From contig JADFDC010000007.1 of the NCBI GenBank assembly GCA_018263115.1, forward strand, positions 1 through 36,637: a DNA stretch of 36,637 nt, written 5' to 3'. A model generated the notes under the pieces. The model did no database searches. It was not told the origin of the DNA and saw only the letters and a program-made list of their open reading frames with translations. Position 1 is the first letter of the stretch; each line of letters begins with the position of its first letter. This document shows, piece by piece, positions 26,768 to 35,106 of this stretch. Both the position numbers and the translations under genes were made by a program. This stretch comes from Thiobacillus sp. Its GTDB lineage: Bacteria > Pseudomonadota > Gammaproteobacteria > Burkholderiales > Thiobacillaceae.

Positions 26768-27355
26768 TTAGCGCCGTCTGAACCACCCGGTTACACTGAG
26801 CCGGGGGCGTGTCGCGGGCAGCACTTCATGGTAAAGCCCGGCGCTGATGAAACATGCAAGTGTGCCTCCCCGCGGCAGCACGTCCACGGTATGTTCGTTT
26901 TCCGGATATAAACGCAACTGTCCGCCATCTTCCGTCTGCCAATTTTCATTCAGGTAGCAGATCACACTGAGTGTTCGCCTTTCGTCAGCGCGAAACACGT
27001 CCAGATGCTTTTTATAAAAAGCGCCAGCCGGGTAACGGGCAAAGTGCGCTTCTAGATCAAACAAGCCCAGTTGCAATTCCCTGTTGATGGCGAGCCGCAG
27101 GATTTCCATGCGCTCAAGATAGTCCGTCTGGGCGGGTGTGGCATCTTGAGTATCGAGCCAATAAATGCCATCTCCGCGTATCTCCGAACGAACTTCCCGT
27201 TCCGGCCCCTGGCCCGTGCCTGCGGGGCGCAAGCGGCCGGATTGATAACAGGATTCCGCTTCGCTGGCCAGTTGGCTTGAAAGGGTGGCGGGCAGGAAAT
27301 CAGGCTTGACAGCCCAGGACTGCCTGGCCAATTGCGCGACGATGCTATTTATCAC
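26768..27355 (-). CDS. 2-oxoglutarate/Fe(II)-dependent oxygenase, prolyl 4-hydroxylase-like
   Basis: A 195-residue oxygenase of the 2OG-Fe(II) superfamily. The iron ligands H117 and D119 lie in YKKHLDVF and H176 in LYHEVLPA; R185 in RPRLSVTGWF is the expected 2OG salt-bridge residue. LSVICYLNENWQTEDGGQLRLY is the characteristic central strand region of prolyl 4-hydroxylase-like enzymes. The target could be a protein side chain, for example in a ribosomal or elongation factor, but nothing here identifies it. It starts with GTG at 27355 in a GTGA overlap with gpsA. Confidence 0.9.
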   Translation of the reverse strand: MINSIVAQLARQSWAVKPDFLPATLSSQLASEAESCYQSGRLRPAGTGQGPEREVRSEIRGDGIYWLDTQDATPAQTDYLERMEILRLAINRELQLGLFDLEAHFARYPAGAFYKKHLDVFRADERRTLSVICYLNENWQTEDGGQLRLYPENEHTVDVLPRGGTLACFISAGLYHEVLPATRPRLSVTGWFRRR

Positions 27356-28368
27356 TGCGTGCGGGGATCTTCGGCTTTCTGGTCGCGATGAAGCAGCGCT
27401 TCCACGGCTTGTCTGGGAGGAAGGTTTTCGTACAGGATGGCGTAAACGGCACGGGAGATGGGCATGTCCACCTTGTATTGCTCAGCCAGGCGCAGGGTTT
27501 CACGAGCCGATGTCACGCCTTCCGCGACATGGCCAATGGTCGACAGAATGGTATTCAGCGTTTCTCCGCGAGCAAGTCGAAGTCCGACTTGCCGGTTTCT
27601 TGACAATTCCCCGGTGCAGGTCAGGATCAGGTCGCCCATGCCGGTCAGTCCCATGAAGGTTTCAAGGTGGCCGCCCATGGCTATGCCCAGACGGGTTATT
27701 TCTGCCGCGCTTCGAGTGATCAGGGCAGCGCGGGCATTGAACCCAAACCCCAGGCCATCGGAAATCCCGGCGGCAATGGCGATGACGTTTTTGATGGCGC
27801 CACCCAGTTCGACGCCAATTACATCCTGGGTGGTATAAACGCGCAAATTGCCGCCATGCAGGCACGGGGCAATGATTCCTGTCAATGAAGCGTCATGTGA
27901 GGCAAGCGTGAGCGCGGTCGGCAAGCCCTTGGCGACTTCCAATGCAAAACTTGGCCCTGACAATGCCCCACTGGCAACACCAGGCAGCGTTTCTTCAATA
28001 ACCTGATGTGGGAGTTTTCCCGTTCCTTCTTCAAATCCCTTGCAGACCCAGATCAGCGGCTTTCCCCATTTCAATGCGGCAAGATTCACCAACAGGGAAC
28101 GCAGGCCGCTGCTTGGTACGGCAATCAAAAGCAGTTCGGCATGGGAAATCGCGGTTCCCAGTTCGAATTCGATGCTTAGCGGTAATGGCAGCGCAATGCC
28201 CGGGAGGTAGCGCGCATTCTGGCGATACTCGCGCATGGCCTCGGCATGGGGCTGGCTTCGGGTCCACAAGGTAACGGGATGGCGGCCAGCGAAATGTGTG
28301 GCGAGTGCCGTACCCCAGGCGCCCGCGCCCAGGACGGTGATGGGGAGATTATTGCAATCGCTGTTCAT
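27352..28368 (-). CDS. gpsA: Glycerol-3-phosphate dehydrogenase [NAD(P)+]
   Basis: GpsA reduces dihydroxyacetone phosphate to sn-glycerol 3-phosphate for phospholipid synthesis. The 338 residues show the dinucleotide site VLGAGAWGTALATHF (about 12-26), the ligand segment PSSGLRSLL, WVCKGFE, GPSFALEVAKGLPTA, the catalytic lysine block GGAIKNVIAIAAGISDGLGFG and GDLILTCTGELSRNRQVGL. It follows secB with an SH3-domain gene in between; secB-gpsA adjacency is widespread in proteobacteria. Confidence 0.97.
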   Translation of the reverse strand: MNSDCNNLPITVLGAGAWGTALATHFAGRHPVTLWTRSQPHAEAMREYRQNARYLPGIALPLPLSIEFELGTAISHAELLLIAVPSSGLRSLLVNLAALKWGKPLIWVCKGFEEGTGKLPHQVIEETLPGVASGALSGPSFALEVAKGLPTALTLASHDASLTGIIAPCLHGGNLRVYTTQDVIGVELGGAIKNVIAIAAGISDGLGFGFNARAALITRSAAEITRLGIAMGGHLETFMGLTGMGDLILTCTGELSRNRQVGLRLARGETLNTILSTIGHVAEGVTSARETLRLAEQYKVDMPISRAVYAILYENLPPRQAVEALLHRDQKAEDPRTQ

Positions 28369-28808
28369 AAACCCCAGGCATCACGGCTGCGCAGGTAACC
28401 CTCCTTGCCGCTGGCGTGGCGAACCTTGATCCAGCCGTTTGACCCGCTGCCGCTGCCCAGTATTTCCAGGGTAACGCCCTGGGCGACCCTGAAACCTGTC
28501 GACGCATTGTCCTCCGGTTTTTCCAGGATTTGAGCGACTGGTACAGTGATACGCACGGTCTGGCGCTTGCCCAAAGCTGTTTCCTCAATCCACAGCAGGC
28601 TGCCTGTTTCATCTCTTACCTTGACCCAGCCTGCGGTGGTGACAATTTTCTCCAGCGGATAATCTGAACTGACTATGGCCACTCTTTCAGCGGCCGTAGA
28701 GGGCGCGTCATACAGAATGGCGGGCCGTGCGGTGGAAACGAAATCCAGAGAAAGGGCAGGCTGGGCAAGGGCCAACAGCCCAAGAAGTACACCAGCCTTG
28801 GTGGTCAT
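28365..28808 (-). CDS. Exported protein with two bacterial SH3 domains
   Basis: A 147-residue protein with a signal peptide (VLLGLLALAQPALSLDF, cleavage near ALS). It has two SH3-like repeats: residues about 28-75 (ILYDAPSTAAERVAIVSSDYPLEKI, WVKVRDETGSLLWI) and about 86-145 (AQILEKPEDNASTGFRVAQG, WIKVRHASGKEGYLRSRDAWG). Such domains often bind peptidoglycan or other cell-wall parts in the periplasm. The start overlaps the secB stop by one base and the stop overlaps gpsA, so it is part of the operon. Function unknown. Confidence 0.9.
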   Translation of the reverse strand: MTTKAGVLLGLLALAQPALSLDFVSTARPAILYDAPSTAAERVAIVSSDYPLEKIVTTAGWVKVRDETGSLLWIEETALGKRQTVRITVPVAQILEKPEDNASTGFRVAQGVTLEILGSGSGSNGWIKVRHASGKEGYLRSRDAWGL

Positions 28809-29278
28809 CAGTGTGTGGTGCCTGGAGCCTGGCCTTGAGCGGCGGCTTGTTGCTGACGCATGAACTCCGCCTCGAAGTTGAAAGGGTTCAGCAGCAGTGG
28901 CGGGAAGCCTGCGCGAATCACGACATCGGAGACGGTTTCACGCAGATAGGGGAACACGATGTTGGGACAGCCGATCCCCAGCACCAGCGGCAACTGTTCC
29001 TGCGGCACGCCGGAGATGCGAAAAATCCCTGCCTGCACGCACTCGACCAGGAACAGGGTTTTGTCACCCACCTTGGCGGTCACGGTGACCTTGATGGTGT
29101 TTTCATACACCTCCGGGCTGACGGCATTGCTTTGCGAGCCAAGCTGAACATCAATCTGCGGCGCTTCGCGCTCCAGAAAAACGGCAGGCGCATTGGGAAC
29201 CTCGACAGACAGGTCCTTGACGTAGATTTTCTCGATGTTGAAACCCATTTGTGGGGCTTGTTGCTGCTCTTCGGCCAT
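28808..29278 (-). CDS. secB: Protein-export chaperone SecB
   Basis: SecB is a cytoplasmic tetrameric chaperone that keeps precursors unfolded and hands them to SecA. The 156 residues match. Family blocks are FNIEKIYVKDLSVEVPNAPAVF, YENTIKVTVTAKVGDKTLFLVE, QAGIFRISGVP, GCPNIVFPYLRETVSDVVIRAGFPPLLLNPFNFEAEF. Neighbours rhodanese-grxC upstream and gpsA downstream repeat the arrangement known from E. coli yibN-grxC-secB-gpsA, with extra genes inserted here. Confidence 0.97.
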   Translation of the reverse strand: MAEEQQQAPQMGFNIEKIYVKDLSVEVPNAPAVFLEREAPQIDVQLGSQSNAVSPEVYENTIKVTVTAKVGDKTLFLVECVQAGIFRISGVPQEQLPLVLGIGCPNIVFPYLRETVSDVVIRAGFPPLLLNPFNFEAEFMRQQQAAAQGQAPGTTH

Positions 29279-29346
29279 GACGGCGCTCCCTGAATATCAA
29301 TAAAACAGGTGGTATTTTACCCGCTGGAAGCGTTTTCTGTATGGCG

Positions 29347-29769
29347 TCAGGTATTTTGCGCCAGCCAACGTTTCAGTCCGGCGGCATCCAGCGCTCCCGA
29401 GAGACGGACCGCTTCCTTGCCGGCAGTGAAGATCGCAAGCGTCGGGATGCTGCGAATGCCATATTTTGCGGCCAACGTTTGCTCAACCTCGGTATTGACC
29501 TTTGCAAAGCGGTAACGGGTATTCAGTTCCGCGGCAACCTGATTGAATACCGGCGCGAACATTTTGCACGGCCCGCACCACGGCGCCCAGAAATCCACGA
29601 CCACAGGCAATTCCGTGCGGGTAACAAACTTCTCGAAAGCCTGGGCTGTCAGGTCGATTGGCCGGCCAGGCAAAAGGGCCGATCCGCATTTTCCGCATTG
29701 GGGCTGGTCAGATAGGCGTTCTACCGGGACACGATTTACCGCACCGCAATTGGGACAGACAAGTTCCAT
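29347..29769 (-). CDS. trxC: Thioredoxin 2 with N-terminal zinc ribbon
   Basis: A 140-residue thioredoxin of the TrxC type. Four cysteines (C5, C8, C25, C28) in an N-terminal CxxC...CxxC arrangement form the zinc site that is the mark of TrxC; the redox site is WCGPC (64-68), followed by the cis-proline segment YGIRSIPTLAIFTAG. It is a cytoplasmic disulfide reductase, commonly linked to oxidative stress. It lies between grxC and secB. Its ribosome site (GGAG, 29777-29780 on the minus strand) is inside a possible hairpin. A gap of 68 bases without a visible gene separates it from secB. Confidence 0.95.
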   Translation of the reverse strand: MELVCPNCGAVNRVPVERLSDQPQCGKCGSALLPGRPIDLTAQAFEKFVTRTELPVVVDFWAPWCGPCKMFAPVFNQVAAELNTRYRFAKVNTEVEQTLAAKYGIRSIPTLAIFTAGKEAVRLSGALDAAGLKRWLAQNT

Positions 29770-29773
29770 GTGA

Positions 29774-29799
29774 CATCTCCAATAATTAACCTGGAGATG
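29774..29799 (-). promoter_or_regulatory. Hairpin covering the trxC ribosome-binding site
   Basis: CATCTCC and GGAGATG form a 7-bp inverted repeat with a 12-base A/T-rich loop, ending four bases before the trxC start. On the mRNA the 3' arm contains the GGAG Shine-Dalgarno sequence, so folding would hide it. Translational control is inference. Confidence 0.5.
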
Positions 29800-29812
29800 C
29801 GGGCGCCAAGGT

Positions 29813-29864
29813 CTAATTCAAGCGGCTTAATTCAAGGGGCCCAATTCAAAGGAACCGAATCAAG
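29813..29864. repeat. Degenerate 14-bp tandem repeat between grxC and trxC
   Basis: Three full units and a partial fourth follow with an exact 14-base period: CTAATTCAAGCGGC, TTAATTCAAGGGGC, CCAATTCAAAGGAA and CCGAATCAAG. The core is AATTCAAG. It lies in the transcribed spacer 5' of trxC, just after the grxC stop. No function is apparent. Confidence 0.7.
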
Positions 29865-29875
29865 TCGTCAAATGC

Positions 29876-30136
29876 TTAGCCGCCGTTCAGCAGCGGTATC
29901 AGTCCGCCGGCCTTGTCGAGCGCGGACATGTCGTCGAAACCGCCGACATGCGTTTCGCCGATGTAGATTTGCGGGACGGTGCGGCGGCCGGTTTTGGCCA
30001 TCATTTCCTCGCGCAGATGCGGGTGTTCATCGACGCGGATTTTGTCGATGCTTTCCACCCCTTTCGATTTGAGCAGGCGCTCAGCCGCTACGCAGTAGGG
30101 GCAAACGGCCGTGCAGTACATGGTGACTTTGTTCAT
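29876..30136 (-). CDS. grxC: Glutaredoxin 3
   Basis: A dithiol glutaredoxin that reduces disulfides with glutathione. From ATG 30136 it has 86 residues, the normal size; an in-frame ATG at 30208 would extend it into the rhodanese gene. CPYC (12-15) is the redox site, and VPQIYIGETHVGGFDD is the glutathione-binding segment. It follows the rhodanese gene by four bases, as in the yibN-grxC pair of E. coli. Confidence 0.96.
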   Translation of the reverse strand: MNKVTMYCTAVCPYCVAAERLLKSKGVESIDKIRVDEHPHLREEMMAKTGRRTVPQIYIGETHVGGFDDMSALDKAGGLIPLLNGG

Positions 30137-30140
30137 GAGT

Positions 30141-30551
30141 TTACTTCGTCGTAATGGGCAGGCTGGCTTTTTCCCAGGCAATGATGCCGCCAGCCAGATT
30201 GTGGACACTCTCGAAACCGGATTTTTTCAACATCGCGCAGGCGCGTCCTGAGCGGTGTCCTGAGCGGCAGCTGACGACGATGGGTTTGCTCTTGAATTTT
30301 TCCAGCTCACCCAGACGCGATGACAAAGCCCCCAACGGAATGTGCCGGGAATTGGGAATATGCCCGGCGGCCCATTCCTTGTCTTCGCGCACATCGAGTA
30401 CCAGCGCATCCTCATTGATGAGCCGCGTGGCCTCGAGCGTGCCGAGCTGGCTGATGCCGCTGACGCGGTCGCTCATGTATGACCACAGGAGCATGGCGCC
30501 GCTGGCAACCGCGGCAATCACCAGCAACAGGTTGTCTTGAATGAATTCCAT
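30141..30551 (-). CDS. Membrane-anchored rhodanese-like protein, YibN type
   Basis: A 136-residue protein with one N-terminal membrane segment (LLLVIAAVASGAMLLWSYM) and a rhodanese domain. The catalytic C95 lies in VVSCRSGHRSG, the loop that carries persulfide; LVLDVREDKEWAAGHIPNSRHIPLG is the other signature. It could transfer sulfane sulfur at the inner membrane. It lies upstream of grxC as in enterobacterial yibN-grxC-secB. It is also only 51 bases downstream of the DUF2892 gene, a partner that is fused to rhodanese in YgaP. Confidence 0.93.
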   Translation of the reverse strand: MEFIQDNLLLVIAAVASGAMLLWSYMSDRVSGISQLGTLEATRLINEDALVLDVREDKEWAAGHIPNSRHIPLGALSSRLGELEKFKSKPIVVSCRSGHRSGRACAMLKKSGFESVHNLAGGIIAWEKASLPITTK

Positions 30552-30602
30552 TACTTGGGCACCTCGATTATCAAGACTTATTTTAACAGCCTGATACAGG
30601 CG

Positions 30603-30821
30603 CTAAAGACCACACCCGGAGGGAACCCCCATTTTTTTCAGGATCGAATCCATGGGGCAGAAGCGGGTGAGGCCGGACTGGAACAGGTTGGCGCCGACAA
30701 AAGCGGTAAACCACAGCCAGGACAACTGGCTCATATCCACTGTGTCGGCGAAATGCGCCAGTGCCAGCGACAGCATGATGAAAAAACCCGCGACGATGCG
30801 GACGATGCGTTCAACAGTCAT
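30603..30821 (-). CDS. DUF2892 inner-membrane protein, YgaP transmembrane-domain-like
   Basis: A 72-residue protein with two membrane segments (IVRIVAGFFIMLSLALAHF and LSWLWFTAFVGANLFQSGL) and the closing CPMDSILKKMG...GC pattern of DUF2892, which is the membrane part of YgaP-type rhodaneses. It begins one base after the RND pump stop (TGAAATG) with GGAGCT upstream, so it is made with the pump. A role in sulfide or thiosulfate-related persulfide handling is suggested by family and by the rhodanese next door; unproven. Confidence 0.88.
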   Translation of the reverse strand: MTVERIVRIVAGFFIMLSLALAHFADTVDMSQLSWLWFTAFVGANLFQSGLTRFCPMDSILKKMGVPSGCGL

Positions 30822-30822
30822 T

Positions 30823-33800
30823 TCAAGCTCCTTTAGTTTGTGGGGTCATCTTGCGGTAGTTGGCCGCATAGTAAAGAACCGGAATTACCACCAAGGTCAG
30901 CAAGGTGGAGACGAAAATACCGAAAATCAAGGACACAGCCAGGCCCGAGAAAATCGGGTCATCCAGAATGAAGAAAGCACCCATCATCGCGGCGACACCC
31001 GTGAGGACAATCGGTTTGGCACGTGTTGCGCCTGCCTGGATGACTGCTTCCTCAAAGGCCATGCCTTCGGTAACCTGCTGGTTGATGAAGTCCACCAGCA
31101 GAATGGAATTGCGCACGATAATGCCGGCTAGCGCGATCATGCCGATCATGGACGTGGCGGTGAATTGCGCGCCCAGCAGGGCGTGGCCGGGCATGACGCC
31201 GATGATGGTGAGTGGAATGGGTGCCATGATGATCAGCGGCGTGATGTAGGAGCCGAACTGCGCCACCACCAGCAGATAGATCAGCACCAGGCCCACGGCA
31301 TAGGCGATACCCATGTCGCGGAAGGTTTCATAGGTGACCTGCCATTCGCCATCCCATTTGATGCTGAATCCGGCATATGGATCAGCAGGCTGCTTGATGA
31401 AGTATTCGGACAGGGTGCCACCTACCTTCAAATCGCGATCATTTAATTCGTCACGCATACCAAACAGTCCATACAACGGCGAATCCAGTTTCCCGCCCAT
31501 GTCGCCCACCACGAACACGACCGGCAGCAGATCCTTGTGATAGATGGTTTTTTCACGTTCACTCGGTACGACCTCGATAACTTCTGAAAGCGGTACCAGA
31601 TTCCCGTTGGTGCCGCGAACCGCAAGTTTCAGCAATTCTTCGATGCTGCTTTGACGTTCTGGGGGGAGTGTGATGCGCACCGGGATTTCATATTTGGAAG
31701 TCCCGCTATGGATGGGCGTGACATTCTCGCCAGACAGCCCCATCTTCATGGTGGCGACGATGTCCTTTTGTGCCACGCCCGCGACGGCCGCCTTGTTCTG
31801 CAACACCCTCAATACGAATCGCTGCGAATCGTCCTCGATGGTGTCGTCGATGGCGACAATGCCTTCGCTATTCTCGAAAACCTTGCGCACTATCTTGGCC
31901 ACTTTCATCTGCGCGTCATAATCAGGCCCGTAGACTTCTGCGACGATGGGTGACATAACCGGCGGGCCAGGCGGTACTTCCACCACTTTCACATCCGCGC
32001 CATGTTTTCTGGCAACGGCTTCAATGGCCGGACGCACGACCTGTGCGATTTCATGGCTTTTGCGGTCACGGTGATGCTTGTCGACCAGGTTGACCTGTAT
32101 GTCACCCACCTCCGGACCGCTTCGCAGGTAATACTGGCGCACCAGGCCGTTGAAATTGATAGGCGAAGCATTGCCGGTATAGGCCTGGTAGTCAGCCACT
32201 TCTTCAACCTCGGCGATCACTTCGGATATTTCGTGCAGCACCTGGCTGGTCTTTTCCAGTGGCGTGCCAACCGGCATGTCTACTACTACCTGAAATTCCG
32301 ATTTGTTGTCGAAGGGCAGCATTTTCAGAATAACCAGCTTGACGATAGCGAGCGACACGGAGAGCAGAATCGCGATGCCAATACCCAGCCAGAGTTTCTT
32401 GCGCATGGCCTTGCCTGCATCCCCACCCAGGAATGGCGTCAGACGGGAACGGAACAACTTCAGGAGCTTGCCGTTTCCCTCTTCATGGTGATGGATGTTT
32501 TTCAACAGCTTGAATGCCAGCCAGGGCGTGACTATGAAGGCAATGGCCAGCGAAATCAGCATGCCGATGCTGGCATTGATCGGAATCGGGCTCATGTACG
32601 GTCCCATGAGCCCGGTGACGAAGGCCATTGGCAGCAGCGCGGCAATCACGGTAAAGGTGGCGAGGATGGTAGGGCCGCCGACCTCATCCACGGCGCGTGG
32701 AATGATGGCCTCCATGCCATCGCTGTCTAGTGCGGTGCGACGGTGAATGTTTTCGACGACGACGATTGCGTCATCCACCAGAATGCCAATGGAGAAAATC
32801 AACGCGAACAGGGAAACGCGATTCAGCGTGAAACCCCAGGCCCAGGAAGCGAACAATGTTGCGGCAAGCGTCAGGATGACCGCCGTACCAACGATGACAG
32901 CTTCGCGTTTGCCCAACGCCCACAGTACCAGCAGCACAACGGATGCGGTCGCAAAAAACAGTTTTTGAATGAGCTTTTTGGCTTTTTCGTCTGCCGTGGC
33001 ACCGTAGTTGCGCGTTACGCTCACTTCGATGCCATCCGGAATGACCGCGCCTTTCAGTGATGCCACGCGTTCTATGACCTTGTTGGCGATATCGACCGCG
33101 TTTTCACCCGGCTTCTTCGATATGGCAAGCGTAACCGCCGGAAATTCCTGCCCGGTAAGCGTGCTGTGTTCGCCGCCTTTACCCGGGCCAAACCAGACAT
33201 AGTTGCCAGGCTGGTTAGGGCCGGCGGTGACATGGGCGATGTCACTCAGGTAAACCGGCTTGCCCTGAAATACGCCGACGACGAGTTGCTTTACGTCGGC
33301 TGGTCCTGTCAGAAAAGTGCCGGTCTGAACCAGAATTTCCTGGTTGCCGGAGGTGAGAGTGCCGGATGGCTGAGATGCATTGGAGACCTGGAGCGCATCG
33401 CGAATGTCGTTGGCGGCAACCTTGAATGCTGCCATGCGCTCGGGATCCATGAGCACACGGACGACATTGCCCGGGCCGCCGATGGTATAGACTTCACGAG
33501 TCCCCCTGATGCGCTTGATTTCAACTTCGGCGGCGTGAGCAACCTGTTCGAGCTCGTATGCGCCGCGAGTGTCATCACGGGTCCACAGTGTCAGAGTGAC
33601 GATCGGCACGTCATCGATGCCGGTCGGTTTGATGATGGGTTCGCCAACGCCCAGGTTGGGTGATACCCAGTCACGGTTGGCCTGGATGGCATCGTATAGT
33701 CGGACAAGTGCCTGCGTCCGGTCTTCTCCCACTTTGTACTGGATGGTGAGGATTGCCATGCCGGGTTTGGACACCGAGTACACATGGTCGATGCCCGCGA

Positions 33801-34029
33801 TCTGCGACAGGACTTGCTCGGCCGGTGTGGCAACCAGTTGTTCCACGTCCCTTGCGGATGCGCCCGGGAATGGGATGAACACATTGGCCATGGTGACGTT
33901 GATCTGCGGCTCTTCCTCGCGCGGCGTGACTGCGATCGCAAAAATGCCCAGTATCGCGGCCATCAGCGCGATCAGCGGCGTCAGCTGCGAGGTCAAGAAG
34001 AATCTGGCGATGCGTCCGGAAATGCCCAT
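30823..34029 (-). CDS. RND efflux transporter, AcrB/CzcA superfamily, permease subunit
   Basis: A 1068-residue inner-membrane proton-driven pump with the twelve-helix RND plan: a first segment at the N-terminus (LTPLIALMAAILGIFAI), a first periplasmic loop starting PREEEPQINVTMANVFIPFPGASARDVEQLVATP, the helix-4 motif GILVDDAIVVVENIHRR with D419 and D420 as the proton-relay pair, a second large periplasmic loop and a last bundle with TATSMIGMIALAGIIVRNSILLVDFINQ. It belongs to the hydrophobe/multidrug-like branch rather than the clear heavy-metal branch. The substrate is unknown. It follows its adaptor by 24 bases. No outer-membrane TolC-type gene is in the window. Confidence 0.95.
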   Translation of the reverse strand: MGISGRIARFFLTSQLTPLIALMAAILGIFAIAVTPREEEPQINVTMANVFIPFPGASARDVEQLVATPAEQVLSQIAGIDHVYSVSKPGMAILTIQYKVGEDRTQALVRLYDAIQANRDWVSPNLGVGEPIIKPTGIDDVPIVTLTLWTRDDTRGAYELEQVAHAAEVEIKRIRGTREVYTIGGPGNVVRVLMDPERMAAFKVAANDIRDALQVSNASQPSGTLTSGNQEILVQTGTFLTGPADVKQLVVGVFQGKPVYLSDIAHVTAGPNQPGNYVWFGPGKGGEHSTLTGQEFPAVTLAISKKPGENAVDIANKVIERVASLKGAVIPDGIEVSVTRNYGATADEKAKKLIQKLFFATASVVLLVLWALGKREAVIVGTAVILTLAATLFASWAWGFTLNRVSLFALIFSIGILVDDAIVVVENIHRRTALDSDGMEAIIPRAVDEVGGPTILATFTVIAALLPMAFVTGLMGPYMSPIPINASIGMLISLAIAFIVTPWLAFKLLKNIHHHEEGNGKLLKLFRSRLTPFLGGDAGKAMRKKLWLGIGIAILLSVSLAIVKLVILKMLPFDNKSEFQVVVDMPVGTPLEKTSQVLHEISEVIAEVEEVADYQAYTGNASPINFNGLVRQYYLRSGPEVGDIQVNLVDKHHRDRKSHEIAQVVRPAIEAVARKHGADVKVVEVPPGPPVMSPIVAEVYGPDYDAQMKVAKIVRKVFENSEGIVAIDDTIEDDSQRFVLRVLQNKAAVAGVAQKDIVATMKMGLSGENVTPIHSGTSKYEIPVRITLPPERQSSIEELLKLAVRGTNGNLVPLSEVIEVVPSEREKTIYHKDLLPVVFVVGDMGGKLDSPLYGLFGMRDELNDRDLKVGGTLSEYFIKQPADPYAGFSIKWDGEWQVTYETFRDMGIAYAVGLVLIYLLVVAQFGSYITPLIIMAPIPLTIIGVMPGHALLGAQFTATSMIGMIALAGIIVRNSILLVDFINQQVTEGMAFEEAVIQAGATRAKPIVLTGVAAMMGAFFILDDPIFSGLAVSLIFGIFVSTLLTLVVIPVLYYAANYRKMTPQTKGA

Positions 34030-34053
34030 GTGTTTGCTCCTGCTGATGCTGGC

Positions 34054-35085
34054 TTATTTTTTATTGGCCGGGCTTTTGGCGTAGATGCCCGCCTTGACCG
34101 GATCGAGGGCAATGATTTCGCCGGGGTTCAGTCCGGAGAGAACTTCCACTACGCCGCGTGCGTTGGGTTCGCCCAGCCGAACCTGTCTTAGCGTAGCGTG
34201 GCTTTTTGCGTCGATAACATACACGCCTGTCACTTCGGACCGCTTGATAATGGCGGAAGCGGGAATCACCAGCTTGCGGGTTTCACCGGTGGCGAAATAT
34301 GCCCGCGCGTAAATGCCGGGAATAACGCCGGACAGGTTCTCCGGCAAATCAATTCGCACTTTTATGGTGTGCGTGGCCGTGTCGGCGGAAGGCAGAACGG
34401 TTACGCCTTTCGCTTCGATCCATTTGTTGAGCGAAGGAATTTCCACAGACACCTTGGAAGCTTTCTGCACTTCCGCCAGCTTGTATTGGGGAATGTTCGC
34501 CACGACCCGCAAATCCGAAGGATCAAAACCGGTCATCAAGGGCTTGCCGGGCGAGGCCATCTCGCCTACTTCGACATGGCGCGACATCACCACACCCGAG
34601 AAAGGCGCGGTCAGGGTGGTGTAAGAGCGGACAGTTGCAGTCTGCCCTGCGCCAGCCCGGGCGGCCTGCGCGGATGCCTGCGCAGCACGGAATTCGGCGG
34701 TTGCGCGATCCAGCGCGGCCTGCGAAATGAATTTTTGCTGGAACAACTGCACCTGGCGGTCGTAGTTGGCTTTTGCGTTGGCCAGTTGTGCTTCAGTCTG
34801 TGCAACTTGCGCGCGGCTGCCGGCTACTGCCTGGGAGAGTTCTGAAGGGTCGATGCGCACGATGACCTGTCCGGCCTTTACGGCGTCACCCACGTCGAAA
34901 TTGACTGCGGTGATGCGGCCAGCAACTTGCGCGGAAACCGTGGACTGACGAACCGCTTCGACCGTGGCTTCAGTGGAATAGGATTTATCGGTGTTCTGGT
35001 ATGCCACCCTGGCGGTCGAAAATGGCAAGGCAGACCAGGCGGGAAGGGAAACCAGCAACAAGATGGGCAGGGCGGAAAAACGCAT
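34054..35085 (-). CDS. RND efflux periplasmic adaptor (membrane fusion protein)
   Basis: A 343-residue HlyD/AcrA-type adaptor with a signal peptide (LPILLLVSLPAWSALPF). The lipoyl/barrel halves are TVSAQVAGRITAVNFDVGDAVKAGQ and SYTTLTAPFSGVVMSRHVEVGEMASPG, separated by a coiled-coil hairpin (about residues 83-145, rich in Ala, Gln and Lys); the beta-barrel and membrane-proximal domains follow. It bridges the RND pump to an outer-membrane channel. An excellent ribosome site, AGGAGG, precedes the ATG at 35085, and a sigma-70-like promoter with a palindromic operator lies just upstream. Confidence 0.94.
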   Translation of the reverse strand: MRFSALPILLLVSLPAWSALPFSTARVAYQNTDKSYSTEATVEAVRQSTVSAQVAGRITAVNFDVGDAVKAGQVIVRIDPSELSQAVAGSRAQVAQTEAQLANAKANYDRQVQLFQQKFISQAALDRATAEFRAAQASAQAARAGAGQTATVRSYTTLTAPFSGVVMSRHVEVGEMASPGKPLMTGFDPSDLRVVANIPQYKLAEVQKASKVSVEIPSLNKWIEAKGVTVLPSADTATHTIKVRIDLPENLSGVIPGIYARAYFATGETRKLVIPASAIIKRSEVTGVYVIDAKSHATLRQVRLGEPNARGVVEVLSGLNPGEIIALDPVKAGIYAKSPANKK

Positions 35086-35106
35086 GATAAGCCTCCTGAA
35101 TGATTA

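Noticed and set aside
30552-30602. Promoter and terminator between the DUF2892 gene and the rhodanese gene
   Set aside because: There is only a 5-bp GCCTG/CAGGC stem and a TAAAAT without a convincing -35 box; too weak to report as features.
30823-34029. Heavy-metal (CzcA-type) RND pump
   Set aside because: The first periplasmic loop and the helix-4 region look more like the general hydrophobe/multidrug-type branch, and the regulator lacks a metal motif; the substrate is therefore left open.
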